Assembly: GCF_024753255.1 (NCBI RefSeq)
Contig: NZ_JANUHA010000002.1
Coordinates: 62,001-126,000 of the forward strand
Direction of reading: 5' to 3'
Source: Massilia agri
Lineage (GTDB): Bacteria > Pseudomonadota > Gammaproteobacteria > Burkholderiales > Burkholderiaceae_D
DNA: 64,000 bases
In this document: piece after piece, positions 54,736 to 62,959 of the stretch
Layout of the letters: every line of letters starts with the position of its first letter
How positions within the stretch are numbered: position 1 is the first letter of the stretch
Notes under the pieces: generated by a model
The model's input: the letters and a program-made list of their open reading frames with translations, nothing else
Databases searched by the model: none
Told to the model about the DNA's origin: nothing
Position numbers and translations under genes: made by a program

Positions 54736-56307
54736 ATGAAAACCGCACGTCTTGCCGCCGCCGTGGCATTCGCCCTGGCCGGCTTCGTCCATGCACAGGA
54801 CACCACCCCTCCCCCGGCGCCGGTTCCCGGCACCCCGCCTTCGCCGGCGGTCGCGACCCCGTCGGCCACCACGGCTCCCGCCCTGCCGGCGGTCGAGAAC
54901 TCGGTGGTCAAGATCTTCTCCACCGTGCGTGCCCCGGACCCGTACAAACCCTGGGCCAAGCAGTCGCCGCGCGACATCACCGGCTCGGGCGTCATCATCG
55001 AGGGCAAGCGCATCCTGACGAATGCCCACGTGGTCGGTTACGCCAGCCAGGTGGAGGTGCAGGCCAGCCAGTCGGGCGACAAGGTGCCGGCCAAGGTGAT
55101 CGCGCTGGCGCGTGGCCTGGACCTGGCGGTGCTGGAACTGGACGACGCTTCCTTTTTTGAGAAGCGCCCGCCGGTCCGGCGCGCCGCCGTGCTGCCGGAC
55201 GTGCGCGAAGCCGTCTACGCCTACGGCTATCCGGTCGGCGGCAACTCGCTCTCGACCACCCGCGGCATCGTCTCGCGCGTGGAATTCGTCGGCTACGGTT
55301 CCTTCAGCTCGGGCCTGCGCATCCAGATCGACGCGCCGATCAACCCGGGCAACAGCGGCGGCCCCGTGATCGCCGGCGACAAGATGATCGGCCTGGCCTT
55401 CTCGATGGCGGCCGGCGCCCAGAACATCGGCTACGTGATTCCGAACGAGGAGATCGAGCTGTTCCTGAAGGACGTGGCCGATGGCCGCTACGACGGCAAG
55501 CCGCTGCTGCACGACAGCATCCAGACCCTGGAGAACCCGGCCCTGCGCGCCTTCCTGAAGCTGGACAAATCGGTCGAAGGCGCGGTGGTGCATCGTCCGT
55601 ATAAACCTGATGCTTCCTGGCCGTTGAAAGAATGGGACGTGATCACCCACATCGGTGAGTACCCGGTCGACAACCAGGGCATGGTGAAGCTGGGCTCGAA
55701 CCTGCGCGTGCGCTTCCAGTACCGCATCCAGCAGGTGGCGAAGAACGGCAAGGTGCCCATGACCATCGTCCGTGGGGGCAAGACCATGAAGGTCGAGGTG
55801 CCGACCAGCGGCCCGCGTCCGCTCCTGATCCCCGACCTGAACGGCGGCTACCCCTCCTACTTCGTCTACGGCCCGGTTTCCTTCACCCGCGCGACGGCCG
55901 AATTCGCGAGCTTCCTGATGACGAATGCGGCGGCAATGACGGCCTACGCCTTCAACGACAATCCCCTGGTGAACCAGCGCGGCGATTCGCCGGATGCGGC
56001 GCGCGAGGAACTGGTCGTGATCAGCAGCCCCTTCTTCCCGCACCGGCTGGTGACCGGCTACGGCAACCGCTTCGGCTCGGTGGTCGACACGGTCAACGGC
56101 GTCAAGATCCGCAGCCTGGCGCACCTGGTGTCGACCCTGCGTGACCTGAAGGACGAGCACGTGGTCTTCAAGTTCGACCAGCGCTACGGCGAGACCCTGA
56201 TCCTGCCGCGCAAGGCGGCGCTGGATGCGACCGAATCGATCCTGTCGGACAACGGCATCCGCACCCAGGGGTCGGAGGACATGATGAAGGTGTGGAACGG
56301 GAAGTAA
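54736..56307 (+). CDS. Exported Deg/HtrA-type serine protease
   Basis: A 523-residue protein with a signal peptide (MKTARLAAAVAFALAGFVHAQ) and a Pro-rich linker to about residue 55. The trypsin-like domain has the full triad: His in LTNAHVVG near residue 97, Asp in GLDLAVLELDD near 129 and Ser in NPGNSGGPV near 211. A region resembling a PDZ domain follows (about 285-355) and a long C-terminal part with a second PDZ-like section. This layout resembles Deg proteases of the plant Deg9 type. It probably degrades misfolded envelope proteins. AAGGAAAC precedes the ATG at 54736. Confidence 0.9.
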   Translation: MKTARLAAAVAFALAGFVHAQDTTPPPAPVPGTPPSPAVATPSATTAPALPAVENSVVKIFSTVRAPDPYKPWAKQSPRDITGSGVIIEGKRILTNAHVVGYASQVEVQASQSGDKVPAKVIALARGLDLAVLELDDASFFEKRPPVRRAAVLPDVREAVYAYGYPVGGNSLSTTRGIVSRVEFVGYGSFSSGLRIQIDAPINPGNSGGPVIAGDKMIGLAFSMAAGAQNIGYVIPNEEIELFLKDVADGRYDGKPLLHDSIQTLENPALRAFLKLDKSVEGAVVHRPYKPDASWPLKEWDVITHIGEYPVDNQGMVKLGSNLRVRFQYRIQQVAKNGKVPMTIVRGGKTMKVEVPTSGPRPLLIPDLNGGYPSYFVYGPVSFTRATAEFASFLMTNAAAMTAYAFNDNPLVNQRGDSPDAAREELVVISSPFFPHRLVTGYGNRFGSVVDTVNGVKIRSLAHLVSTLRDLKDEHVVFKFDQRYGETLILPRKAALDATESILSDNGIRTQGSEDMMKVWNGK

Positions 56308-56324
56308 TCCGGTCCCGCAATGAA

Positions 56325-56355
56325 AAAACCGCAGCCTGGGCTGCGGTTTTTTTTT
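56325..56355. terminator. Bidirectional Rho-independent terminator
   Basis: AAAAAACCGCAG (about 56325-56336), a CCTGGG loop and CTGCGGTTTTTTTTT form a classical hairpin with a T-run on the plus strand and an A/T-run for the minus strand. It separates the convergent Deg protease and serine hydrolase genes. Confidence 0.92.
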
Positions 56356-56357
56356 GC

Positions 56358-57956
56358 TTACTTCGCCTTCTTGACCGGCACCAGCAGCAGGTCCTGGAAG
56401 TCGTAGCTGAAGTCGGTCTCGGTCGACACCGGCTTCATGCGCACCCGTTCGATGCTGCCGTCGTGATCCAGCGAGAAGGTCACGTAGGCGTCGGCGTTGA
56501 AGTTACGTTCCTTCCAGCGCACGATGAAGGTGTCGTGCTGGAAGTGCTCCATCTCCCCCGTCAGGTCGGGCGTGCGGGTGAAGGACATCACCAGCCTGTT
56601 ATTCACGCGTTTAATCGAGACCTTGCCGTACCAGGCATCCTCGTAGTCGCCTTCATAGGACGCCAGCGCCAGCGAAGGCTTCGACTGCGCCGCGCGCGAC
56701 GCCGCCTCCCCCTTCACGCGGGCCGCTTCCTTGGCCTGGTTTTCCCTGTCGATGTCGGCGATGCGGCCGATCCAGTCGGTCGGCGCCACACCCAGGTGCT
56801 GGTCCAGCAGGCGGTACTGCAGGGCGTTCAGCGACGGGCCGCTCTCGGCGTTGGTGAAGATCGCGATGCCCAGCTTCGCTTCCGGCACCAGCAGCACGCG
56901 GGTATAGAAGCCCTGCAGCGCGCCGCCGTGCATGGCGACCAGCTTGCCCTGGTAGTCGCGCAGCTGGAAGCCAAGGCCATAGGCGTAGAAGTTCGGCTTG
57001 GTCGCCGCCAGCGGAGGACGCGGCTGGTTGATCGTCATCGGGGTCTGGGCGGTCCACATCTCGCGCGCCTGCTTGTCCGACCACAGGCGCTTGTCGCCGC
57101 CGACTTTGCCGTTATCGAGCAGCACGTTCATCCAGCGCGCGATGTCCTCGGCGCTGGTGTTGATGCCGACCGCACCGACGGCGTTCGATACCGGCATCGG
57201 CTTGACCGGCACGGCCTTGCCGGCGATCTTGCTGTGCGGCGCCGAGACGTTGGCGAACTTCGCGTTCTCTTCCAGGCTCGTGGTGGTGCCCGTCATGCCG
57301 ACTGGCTTGAGGATCCACTCGTGCATGGTCTCGCCCCAGGTCTTGCCGGACTTGGCGGCGATGATCTTGCCGGCCACGATGTAGAGCAGGTTGTCGTAGG
57401 CGTAGGCGCTACGGAAGCTCGTCGCCGGCTTCACATAGCGCAGGTTGTGGATGATCTCGTCGGTGCTGAAGGTGGTGGTCGGCCACCACAACAGGTCGCC
57501 CGCGCCCAGGCCCAGGCCGCTGCGGTGGGTCAGCAGGTCGCGCACGGTCATCTCGGCGGTGACGTAGGCGTCGTACATGCGGAAGTCCGGCAGGTGCTTG
57601 ATCACGGGATCGTCCCAGGACAGCTTGCCCTGGTCGACCAGCATGCCCAGCGCCGCGGCGGTGAAGGCCTTGGAATTCGAGGCGATCTCGAAGATGGTCT
57701 TGCCGTCGACCCTGGCCGCTTCGCCGCGCTTGCGCACGCCGAAGCCCTCGGCGGTGACGACCTTGCCGTCCTTGACGACGGCGATGGCGATGCCTGGCAC
57801 GTCGAACTCTTTCATCACGCGCTCGACGTCGGCGCGCAGGTTGTACGCCGGCGCGACGGCGGCGCTGCTGCCTGGCGCCGCATCTTGTGCGAAGACCGCA
57901 CCGGTGGTGGAAATCGCGATCAGGACCGCGGCTGCTACTCGATTCATCGAAAACAC
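56358..57956 (-). CDS. Exported serine hydrolase, beta-lactamase fold with C-terminal DUF3471-like domain
   Basis: A 532-residue protein with a signal peptide (MFSMNRVAAAVLIAISTTGAV, then FAQ). The beta-lactamase/PBP motifs are SNSK (nucleophile Ser, near residue 94), YDN and a late MHGGALQGF region in place of KTG. The last 130 residues (PSLALASYEGDYEDAWYGKVSI onward) form a beta-barrel lipocalin-like domain as in DUF3471. It is probably a D-amino-peptidase or esterase in the periplasm rather than a resistance lactamase. The next gene on the strand ends just 20 bp downstream of its start, so M1 peptidase and hydrolase lie in tandem. Confidence 0.88.
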   Translation of the reverse strand: MFSMNRVAAAVLIAISTTGAVFAQDAAPGSSAAVAPAYNLRADVERVMKEFDVPGIAIAVVKDGKVVTAEGFGVRKRGEAARVDGKTIFEIASNSKAFTAAALGMLVDQGKLSWDDPVIKHLPDFRMYDAYVTAEMTVRDLLTHRSGLGLGAGDLLWWPTTTFSTDEIIHNLRYVKPATSFRSAYAYDNLLYIVAGKIIAAKSGKTWGETMHEWILKPVGMTGTTTSLEENAKFANVSAPHSKIAGKAVPVKPMPVSNAVGAVGINTSAEDIARWMNVLLDNGKVGGDKRLWSDKQAREMWTAQTPMTINQPRPPLAATKPNFYAYGLGFQLRDYQGKLVAMHGGALQGFYTRVLLVPEAKLGIAIFTNAESGPSLNALQYRLLDQHLGVAPTDWIGRIADIDRENQAKEAARVKGEAASRAAQSKPSLALASYEGDYEDAWYGKVSIKRVNNRLVMSFTRTPDLTGEMEHFQHDTFIVRWKERNFNADAYVTFSLDHDGSIERVRMKPVSTETDFSYDFQDLLLVPVKKAK

Positions 57957-57976
57957 TCTGTCTGTCCCCTTCTTGT

Positions 57977-59833
57977 TTATTTACTTGCCATGGCCTTGTC
58001 GACGCTGCCCTGCGTCTCCGGGTGGTAGCGCTCGCGCGCCGACTTGTAGATGCGCTCGGCCCAGGCGCGGTCGTCCGGCTTGGCGCGCAGGGCGGTGTAC
58101 AGCGGCACCACGAACTTCTGGCGGCCGACGCTCATCAGGAAGGCTTCCATCTGCGGACGCACGCCCTTGTAGCCGGCGTGCACCGCAGCGCGATAGAAGC
58201 GGAAGGCCACTTCGTTGTTGCCGGTCCTGGCCAGGCCGAAGGCCTTGTCGAGTTCTTCCAGCTTGGCGGCATTGGCCTTGTTGTCGATGTCGTTCAGGAA
58301 CTTCATCCACTCTTCCGCCTTCCATCCCTTGGTATCGAGCTGCGCGGTTGTGAGCTCGCCCTTGAGCCAGCGCGCGGTGGTGTCGTTCAGCTTCGTCAGG
58401 CGGCTGGAGACGGCGTGCTTGGCGCTGGCCGGGATGCCCGGGCCGTACAGCCACTCGTCGAGCTCCTTGTCGCTCATGATCTTCGGGTTCTTCGCCAGCA
58501 GGTTCGTGCGCAGGAAAGCCACGAACTGGTCGGTGGTCACGCTCTGGAAGGCGTGCTGGTCGAACCAGTTGCGCAGGAATGGGTCAAATGCGGCGCGGCC
58601 GGCGCGCTGTTCCAGCGTGCGCAGGAACCAGGCGCCCTTCGGGTAAGCCAGGCCTTCGTCGGTGTAGTGCTTCGAGGAGTCGTCCGGGTTGCGGGTGACC
58701 AGGGCCTGCTTCTCCTTCGGGATGCCCTTCAGGGATTCGATCGCCTCTTCCTGCTCGAGCTGCAGGTTCATGGTCGCCACTTCCTCGCCGTAGAGCTTCT
58801 CGATGATGCGGGTGGTGACGTAGGTGGTGAAGCCCTCGTTGAGCCACCAGTGCTTCCACGAGGCGTTGGTCACCAGGTTGCCCGACCAGCTGTGCGCCAG
58901 TTCGTGGGCGATCAGGTCGACCAGGCTGCGGTCGCCCGCGATCATGGTCGGGGTCAGGAAGGTCAGGCGCGGGTTTTCCATGCCGCCGATCGGGAAGGAC
59001 GGCGGCAGCACCAGCATGTCGTAGCGCCCCCAGCGATATGGGCCGTACAGCGATTCGGCGGCGGCCACCATCTTCTCGGTGTCGGCCAGCTCGTACTCGG
59101 CGGCCTTGATGCGCTGCGGCTCGGCGTAGACGCCGGTGCGGCCGCCCAGGGTGCGTGCTTCCAGCTCGCCGATGCCGATCGCCACCAGGTAGGACGGCAC
59201 GGGCTGCGGCATCTTGAAGTTCCAGCCGCCCTTGCCGGTGGCCTTCGGGTCGTTATCGGCGCTCATCACGACGCGCATGCCTTCCGGCGCCTGGATGCGG
59301 GCGGTGTAGGTGAAGCGCACCGCTGGCGTGTCCTGCACCGGCATGAAGGAGCGCGCATTGATCGGCTGCGACTGGCTGAACATGAAGGGGAACTTGCCCG
59401 ACATGGTCTGCTTCGGGGTCAGCCACTGCAGGGCCGCGGCGGTAGGCGCGGTCTTGTAGTGGATGCGCACCTTGGCCGGCTGGCCGGGCAGGGTCACGTG
59501 CAGGGCCTGGCCCTTTTCAAGATCGAGCTTGTCAAGGGTGTACTTGACCGGCGTCCAGCCGCCTTTCGCATCCTGCGCCTCGATCTTCGAGATCGCCAGG
59601 TCGCGGGTGTCGAGGTCCAGGGTGGTGGCCTTCTTGTCGATCCAGTCCAGCGTCAGTTCGGCATAGCCGCCCAGGGTCTTCTGGGTGAAGTCGGCCTTCA
59701 GGTCCAGGTGCAGGGCGGTGGTCTTGACCTGGTCGTATTTGGCGTAGCTGAGGGGATCGAGTGCGAACGCGTAGGCGCTCCACTGGCTGAGGATGGCGCA
59801 GGCGGTGGCGCGCAGCACGGTAGAAGTCTTCAT
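57977..59833 (-). CDS. Exported M1-family aminopeptidase (leukotriene A4 hydrolase-like)
   Basis: A 618-residue zinc aminopeptidase with a signal peptide (MKTSTVLRATACAILSQWSA, cleavage near residue 26). It has the substrate-binding GGMENPRLTFLTPT and the zinc motif HELAHSWSGNLV with the third ligand in NEGFTTYVTTR. The C-terminal helical domain matches the leukotriene-A4-hydrolase subgroup. It would release N-terminal residues from peptides in the periplasm. The ATG at 59833 is chosen to give the signal peptide. It precedes the serine hydrolase gene by 20 bp on the same strand. Confidence 0.94.
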   Translation of the reverse strand: MKTSTVLRATACAILSQWSAYAFALDPLSYAKYDQVKTTALHLDLKADFTQKTLGGYAELTLDWIDKKATTLDLDTRDLAISKIEAQDAKGGWTPVKYTLDKLDLEKGQALHVTLPGQPAKVRIHYKTAPTAAALQWLTPKQTMSGKFPFMFSQSQPINARSFMPVQDTPAVRFTYTARIQAPEGMRVVMSADNDPKATGKGGWNFKMPQPVPSYLVAIGIGELEARTLGGRTGVYAEPQRIKAAEYELADTEKMVAAAESLYGPYRWGRYDMLVLPPSFPIGGMENPRLTFLTPTMIAGDRSLVDLIAHELAHSWSGNLVTNASWKHWWLNEGFTTYVTTRIIEKLYGEEVATMNLQLEQEEAIESLKGIPKEKQALVTRNPDDSSKHYTDEGLAYPKGAWFLRTLEQRAGRAAFDPFLRNWFDQHAFQSVTTDQFVAFLRTNLLAKNPKIMSDKELDEWLYGPGIPASAKHAVSSRLTKLNDTTARWLKGELTTAQLDTKGWKAEEWMKFLNDIDNKANAAKLEELDKAFGLARTGNNEVAFRFYRAAVHAGYKGVRPQMEAFLMSVGRQKFVVPLYTALRAKPDDRAWAERIYKSARERYHPETQGSVDKAMASK

Positions 59834-59955
59834 GGTCTCTCGGGAAGGATGAGGGCGCGAGCAGAATAGCATCTTCCGGGCGCGTCGGAAAAGCACGAGT
59901 TGGCCCCAGGCGCACGCCGTATTGACGGGGCGCTCTGCTATGATCCGGCCCCATC

Positions 59956-60234
59956 ATGGACGCCTTTCTCGTATCGGCCGGCATCGTGGGACTGGCCGAG
60001 ATTGGCGACAAGACCCAGGTCGCGACCGTGGCCCTGGCCGCGCGCTACGAGGCCATGGCGGCGGTCGTGGCGGGGACCACCTTCGGCATGATGCTGGCGA
60101 ACGTGCCGGCGGTGGTGTTCGGCGAGCGCATCGCGCACCGGGTGCCCCTGAGGCTGGTGCACGGGCTGGCAGCGCTGATCTTTGCGGTACTGGGTATCGC
60201 CACCCTCTTGGGAGCAGGCGAGTCGCTCTGGTAG
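59956..60234 (+). CDS. Half-size GDT1/TMEM165 (UPF0016) family membrane protein
   Basis: A 92-residue protein with about three helices and a single family motif EIGDKTQ (residues 15-21). Usual proteobacterial members are about 190 residues with two such motifs and transport manganese or calcium out of the cell. Here the start (MDAFLVSAGIVGLAEIGDKTQ) looks like the first repeat, while the part from VATVALAARYEAMA onward looks like the second, suggesting an internal deletion between the two motifs. It may work as a dimer or be non-functional. TATGAT lies 11 bp before the ATG, so the leader would be very short. The TAG stop belongs to a dispersed repeat. Confidence 0.75.
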   Translation: MDAFLVSAGIVGLAEIGDKTQVATVALAARYEAMAAVVAGTTFGMMLANVPAVVFGERIAHRVPLRLVHGLAALIFAVLGIATLLGAGESLW

Positions 60235-60351
60235 GGTGGCCTGGGCGGCCCCGTCGCTTCGCCGACCGCGCGTTCAAACCGATGACGAACAGACGCAGCG
60301 TCCCTTCGACTGGGAGTTGAACGCGCGGTCGGCAGAGCCGACCACCCTACG
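60231..60351. repeat. Dispersed inverted-repeat element, copy 2
   Basis: The ends GTAGGGTGG (60231-60239) and CCACCCTAC (60342-60350) are inverted, and GCCGACCGCGCGTTCAA (60261-60277) is repeated inverted in the right arm. From GGGAGTTGAACGCGCGGTCG (60312) on it is nearly identical to copy 1 at 36.5 kb. The middle differs. It is non-coding and lies between the GDT1-like and PHP genes. Confidence 0.82.
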
Positions 60352-60359
60352 ATTCGCGG

Positions 60360-61985
60360 TCATTCCTGCGTTACCCAGATCGGCGCCGACCACAGCACGT
60401 TGCCATCCTCCTGCGTCACCTTCGCATAGTAGAAGTGCGCCCCGGGCGAAGGCGTGAAGCTGGCCGTGGCCAGGTTCGACACCTCGGTCACGGTGCCCTT
60501 GCGCCCCGGCACCCCTTCCATGATCGATACCGCCGCCACCTTCTTGCCCGTGCTGGATGCGAAGTTCGCCTGCAGGGTCAGCGGTCCGCGGTTCACGAAG
60601 CGCTCGCCCATCATCCGCCCGTTCGCGGTGAACACCAGCTGCGCCGTCTTGTCCATGGTCGCGAACACGCGGCGCGCCTTGAGCGCCGCCACGAAGCTCT
60701 CGCGCGTGAGCGGCGTCCCGTTGGGCAGCAGGACGCCGGTGCGGTTGGTGTAGGACGCGCCCCAGTTGGCGCAGTGGTTGTCCTGGTTGGTGCTGAAGGC
60801 CAGGTGGTAGCCGGCTTCCAGCAACCGGTTGCAGGCCTGCTCGAAGTTGCTGCGCCGGGTTTCGGTCTCGCTGTCGTTGGTCGAGAAGGCGGTGCTGTTC
60901 ATCACCTCGCACAGCACCATGGTTTCGTCGCCGTCGGCGGTGTAGCCGAGCGGGACGCCGTTCACCACGAACTGCCCGCTGTGCGCCGGATGGTTGAACT
61001 GGCCCACCCAGCCCTGCTTTCGCATCAGGGTGTAGAGCGCGCCGTAGTCGCTGCGGGGCGTCGCCGTATCGGCCATCAGCTCGCCCTTGCCGTTGCTCTC
61101 CCAGCCGAGCAGCTCGTCGCTGTTGAAGATGTTGACGTGGCCGCCCTTGTTGATGACGCCCCACTCCATGCCGTACAGGGCGAGGAAGTTGGGCTTGGTG
61201 GCGTTGAAGGCGGCGGCGCTGGCCAGGCCCGCCTGGTACAGGGCGCGCGCCTGGGCGGCGTCTGCGTCGAGGTTGGTGCCGTCCGAGCCGTCGTACATGT
61301 GGTTGTGTTCGGAGACCGCCAGCACGTCGAGGCCGCGCCCACGCGCGTAGGCAAAAGCGGCTTCCGGTCCGTACTTCGCCTTGAGCGGGTCCTGGGCGCC
61401 CTTGCATTCGTCGAGCGCGGCGCCGCCGTCGCTGTGGTTGCTCTGGCTGTGCAGGTTGGCGAGATAGACGGTGTAGGGCAGCGCGCCCGGGGCGGGCGCC
61501 GCTCCGGCCTGCCCCGTCATCTCGCGCACGCCGGGCAGCGGCGCGAAGCGCGGGGTGCGCTGGGCGGGCAAGGCGCCGACGGCGATCTGCCAGTCCTGCA
61601 CGACGGCCTCCTCATGGTCGCCATCGAGCTGGGCGCGCAGCCGGACCCGGTACAGGCCTGCAGGCGCCGCGACGCCGCCGATCCGTCCGTCCCAGGCGAC
61701 CGGGACAGCGACAGCCTCGGATCCGATGACGCGCTTGCCGCGCCAGCGCCGGGCGACGCGGCCGCGCGGGTCGACCAGTTCCAGCGACCAGTCCACCGTG
61801 CCGCGGCCTTCCAGGCCGGGATAATGGAAGCTCATGCTGAAGGTCCGGCGCGCGTCCGCCGCCTTGAAAGGCGCGTGCAGCGTGGCTTCGAGTTCCTTGT
61901 GCTCGGCAGGGGCCGCGACCGCGCCGCCGTGGCACAGGGCCAGCAGCAGCGCACCGAAGAGTGGGGAGAAGATTGTGGTTTTCAT
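60360..61985 (-). CDS. Exported PHP-domain metallohydrolase (CehA/McbA-like)
   Basis: A 541-residue protein with a signal peptide (MKTTIFSPLFGALLLALCHG, ending near AVA-AP). An N-terminal beta-domain is followed by a PHP metal-binding domain: NLHSQSNHSDGG, AVSEHNHM, YGMEWG, FNHPAHSG and the late STNQDNHCANWG motif, all with expected His/Asp ligands. The family includes CehA/McbA carbaryl hydrolase-like proteins, but most are general phosphoesterases of unknown substrate. A perfect 8-bp inverted repeat lies directly before its start. Confidence 0.85.
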   Translation of the reverse strand: MKTTIFSPLFGALLLALCHGGAVAAPAEHKELEATLHAPFKAADARRTFSMSFHYPGLEGRGTVDWSLELVDPRGRVARRWRGKRVIGSEAVAVPVAWDGRIGGVAAPAGLYRVRLRAQLDGDHEEAVVQDWQIAVGALPAQRTPRFAPLPGVREMTGQAGAAPAPGALPYTVYLANLHSQSNHSDGGAALDECKGAQDPLKAKYGPEAAFAYARGRGLDVLAVSEHNHMYDGSDGTNLDADAAQARALYQAGLASAAAFNATKPNFLALYGMEWGVINKGGHVNIFNSDELLGWESNGKGELMADTATPRSDYGALYTLMRKQGWVGQFNHPAHSGQFVVNGVPLGYTADGDETMVLCEVMNSTAFSTNDSETETRRSNFEQACNRLLEAGYHLAFSTNQDNHCANWGASYTNRTGVLLPNGTPLTRESFVAALKARRVFATMDKTAQLVFTANGRMMGERFVNRGPLTLQANFASSTGKKVAAVSIMEGVPGRKGTVTEVSNLATASFTPSPGAHFYYAKVTQEDGNVLWSAPIWVTQE

Positions 61986-61986
61986 A

Positions 61987-62007
61987 ATGCAATTTTTACA
62001 ATTGCAT
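61987..62007. promoter_or_regulatory. Perfect 8-bp inverted repeat before the PHP gene start
   Basis: ATGCAATT (61987-61994) and AATTGCAT (62000-62007) with a 5-bp spacer lie one base before the start codon on the minus strand. AAGGTGG occurs just upstream of the repeat. The repeat could be a DNA operator or a stem in the mRNA that brings this Shine-Dalgarno into range. Confidence 0.5.
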
Positions 62008-62092
62008 CGAAATCCACCTTGCGCCCACCCGGCGCCGCTGTTGCAAATTTATCTAGAACTCTTGAGCGACTTCAATAGCTCGACAGCCGGCA

Positions 62093-62959
62093 CTAGAAAT
62101 GGAAGTCCGCGCGCAGCATCGGGGTGCTGGCGCGCTGGCCGGCGCCTCCCGTGGTGCGGCGCGTATTGCCGAACTTGTTGTTCCAGAACTGGTAGCCGAC
62201 GCCGATCCGGATCTTCTTCTTCGCGTAGCCCAGGCGCGGGCCGATGTCGTACATGAAGGCCAGGTCGAGGTTGGTCTCGGCCCCCGTCGGGTTGCCGGTC
62301 TCGTCCAGCCCCTTCTCGGCGATGAAGTTCAGGAAGCCTTCGAAGGACCAGCCCTCGGCCACCGGGATGCCCCAGCTGGCGCCGAACATCGGGTGGGTCT
62401 CGTAGGTGTAGCGGCCGCGCACATTGGCGATCGGCGGGAAGGGGCCGCTCGGCGCATTCGATTCGCGCAGCCACAGGATGCTGGTGTTGAGAAAACCCGG
62501 CACGTCCCACATCAGGGTGGGGCCGGCTACCAGCATGCGCTTGCGCGAGTTGTAGCCGACGTCGTCCTTGTCGTTGACGTCGAAGCCGAGCGTCAGGCCC
62601 ACGCCCTTCACCTTTCCGAAGCGAATCTCGGAGCCGCGCAGCGCGCCGATGTCGAGCGTGTGGCGGTACAGCAGGTAGGCTTCCTGCGCGCCGCTGTCGC
62701 TGCCCAGGTTGCGCGGGTCCGTGCTGTCGGACTTGAGCACGTCGAGGTTGAGGTAGTTGCTGCCGTACTTGTAGCCGCTCGCGTGCGTGAAGGCCACGAT
62801 GTGCTTCTTGATGTGCTCCGGGTTGAACGGCTCCGCGAAGCGCGTGCCGTAGCGGTAGCTGATCGCGTTGTCGCTCCAGTCCATCGCCCCGGCGGGGACG
62901 GCGCAGCACAGCAGTGCGGCGCAGGCCGCTGTTCTCATTTTTCTCGCTTGGGTGCTCAT
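62093..62959 (-). CDS. Tsx/OmpK-like outer-membrane channel
   Basis: A 288-residue protein with a signal peptide ending near AGA-MDWSDN and a beta-barrel ending in MLRADFHF. The WSDNAISYRYGTRFAEPFNPEHI start and the repeated aromatic strands match the nucleoside-specific channel family (Tsx). Its start overlaps the stop of the GH94-like gene (ATGA, 62956-62959), so the two are cotranslated. Nucleosides or small sugars are possible substrates; the coupling with a glycosidase favours an oligosaccharide or glycoside, by inference. Confidence 0.88.
   Translation of the reverse strand: MSTQARKMRTAACAALLCCAVPAGAMDWSDNAISYRYGTRFAEPFNPEHIKKHIVAFTHASGYKYGSNYLNLDVLKSDSTDPRNLGSDSGAQEAYLLYRHTLDIGALRGSEIRFGKVKGVGLTLGFDVNDKDDVGYNSRKRMLVAGPTLMWDVPGFLNTSILWLRESNAPSGPFPPIANVRGRYTYETHPMFGASWGIPVAEGWSFEGFLNFIAEKGLDETGNPTGAETNLDLAFMYDIGPRLGYAKKKIRIGVGYQFWNNKFGNTRRTTGGAGQRASTPMLRADFHF

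Noticed and set aside
59834-59955. Manganese riboswitch (yybP-ykoY) before the GDT1-like gene
   Set aside because: The predicted -10 box is about 11 bp from the start codon, leaving no room for a riboswitch, and no motif is seen.
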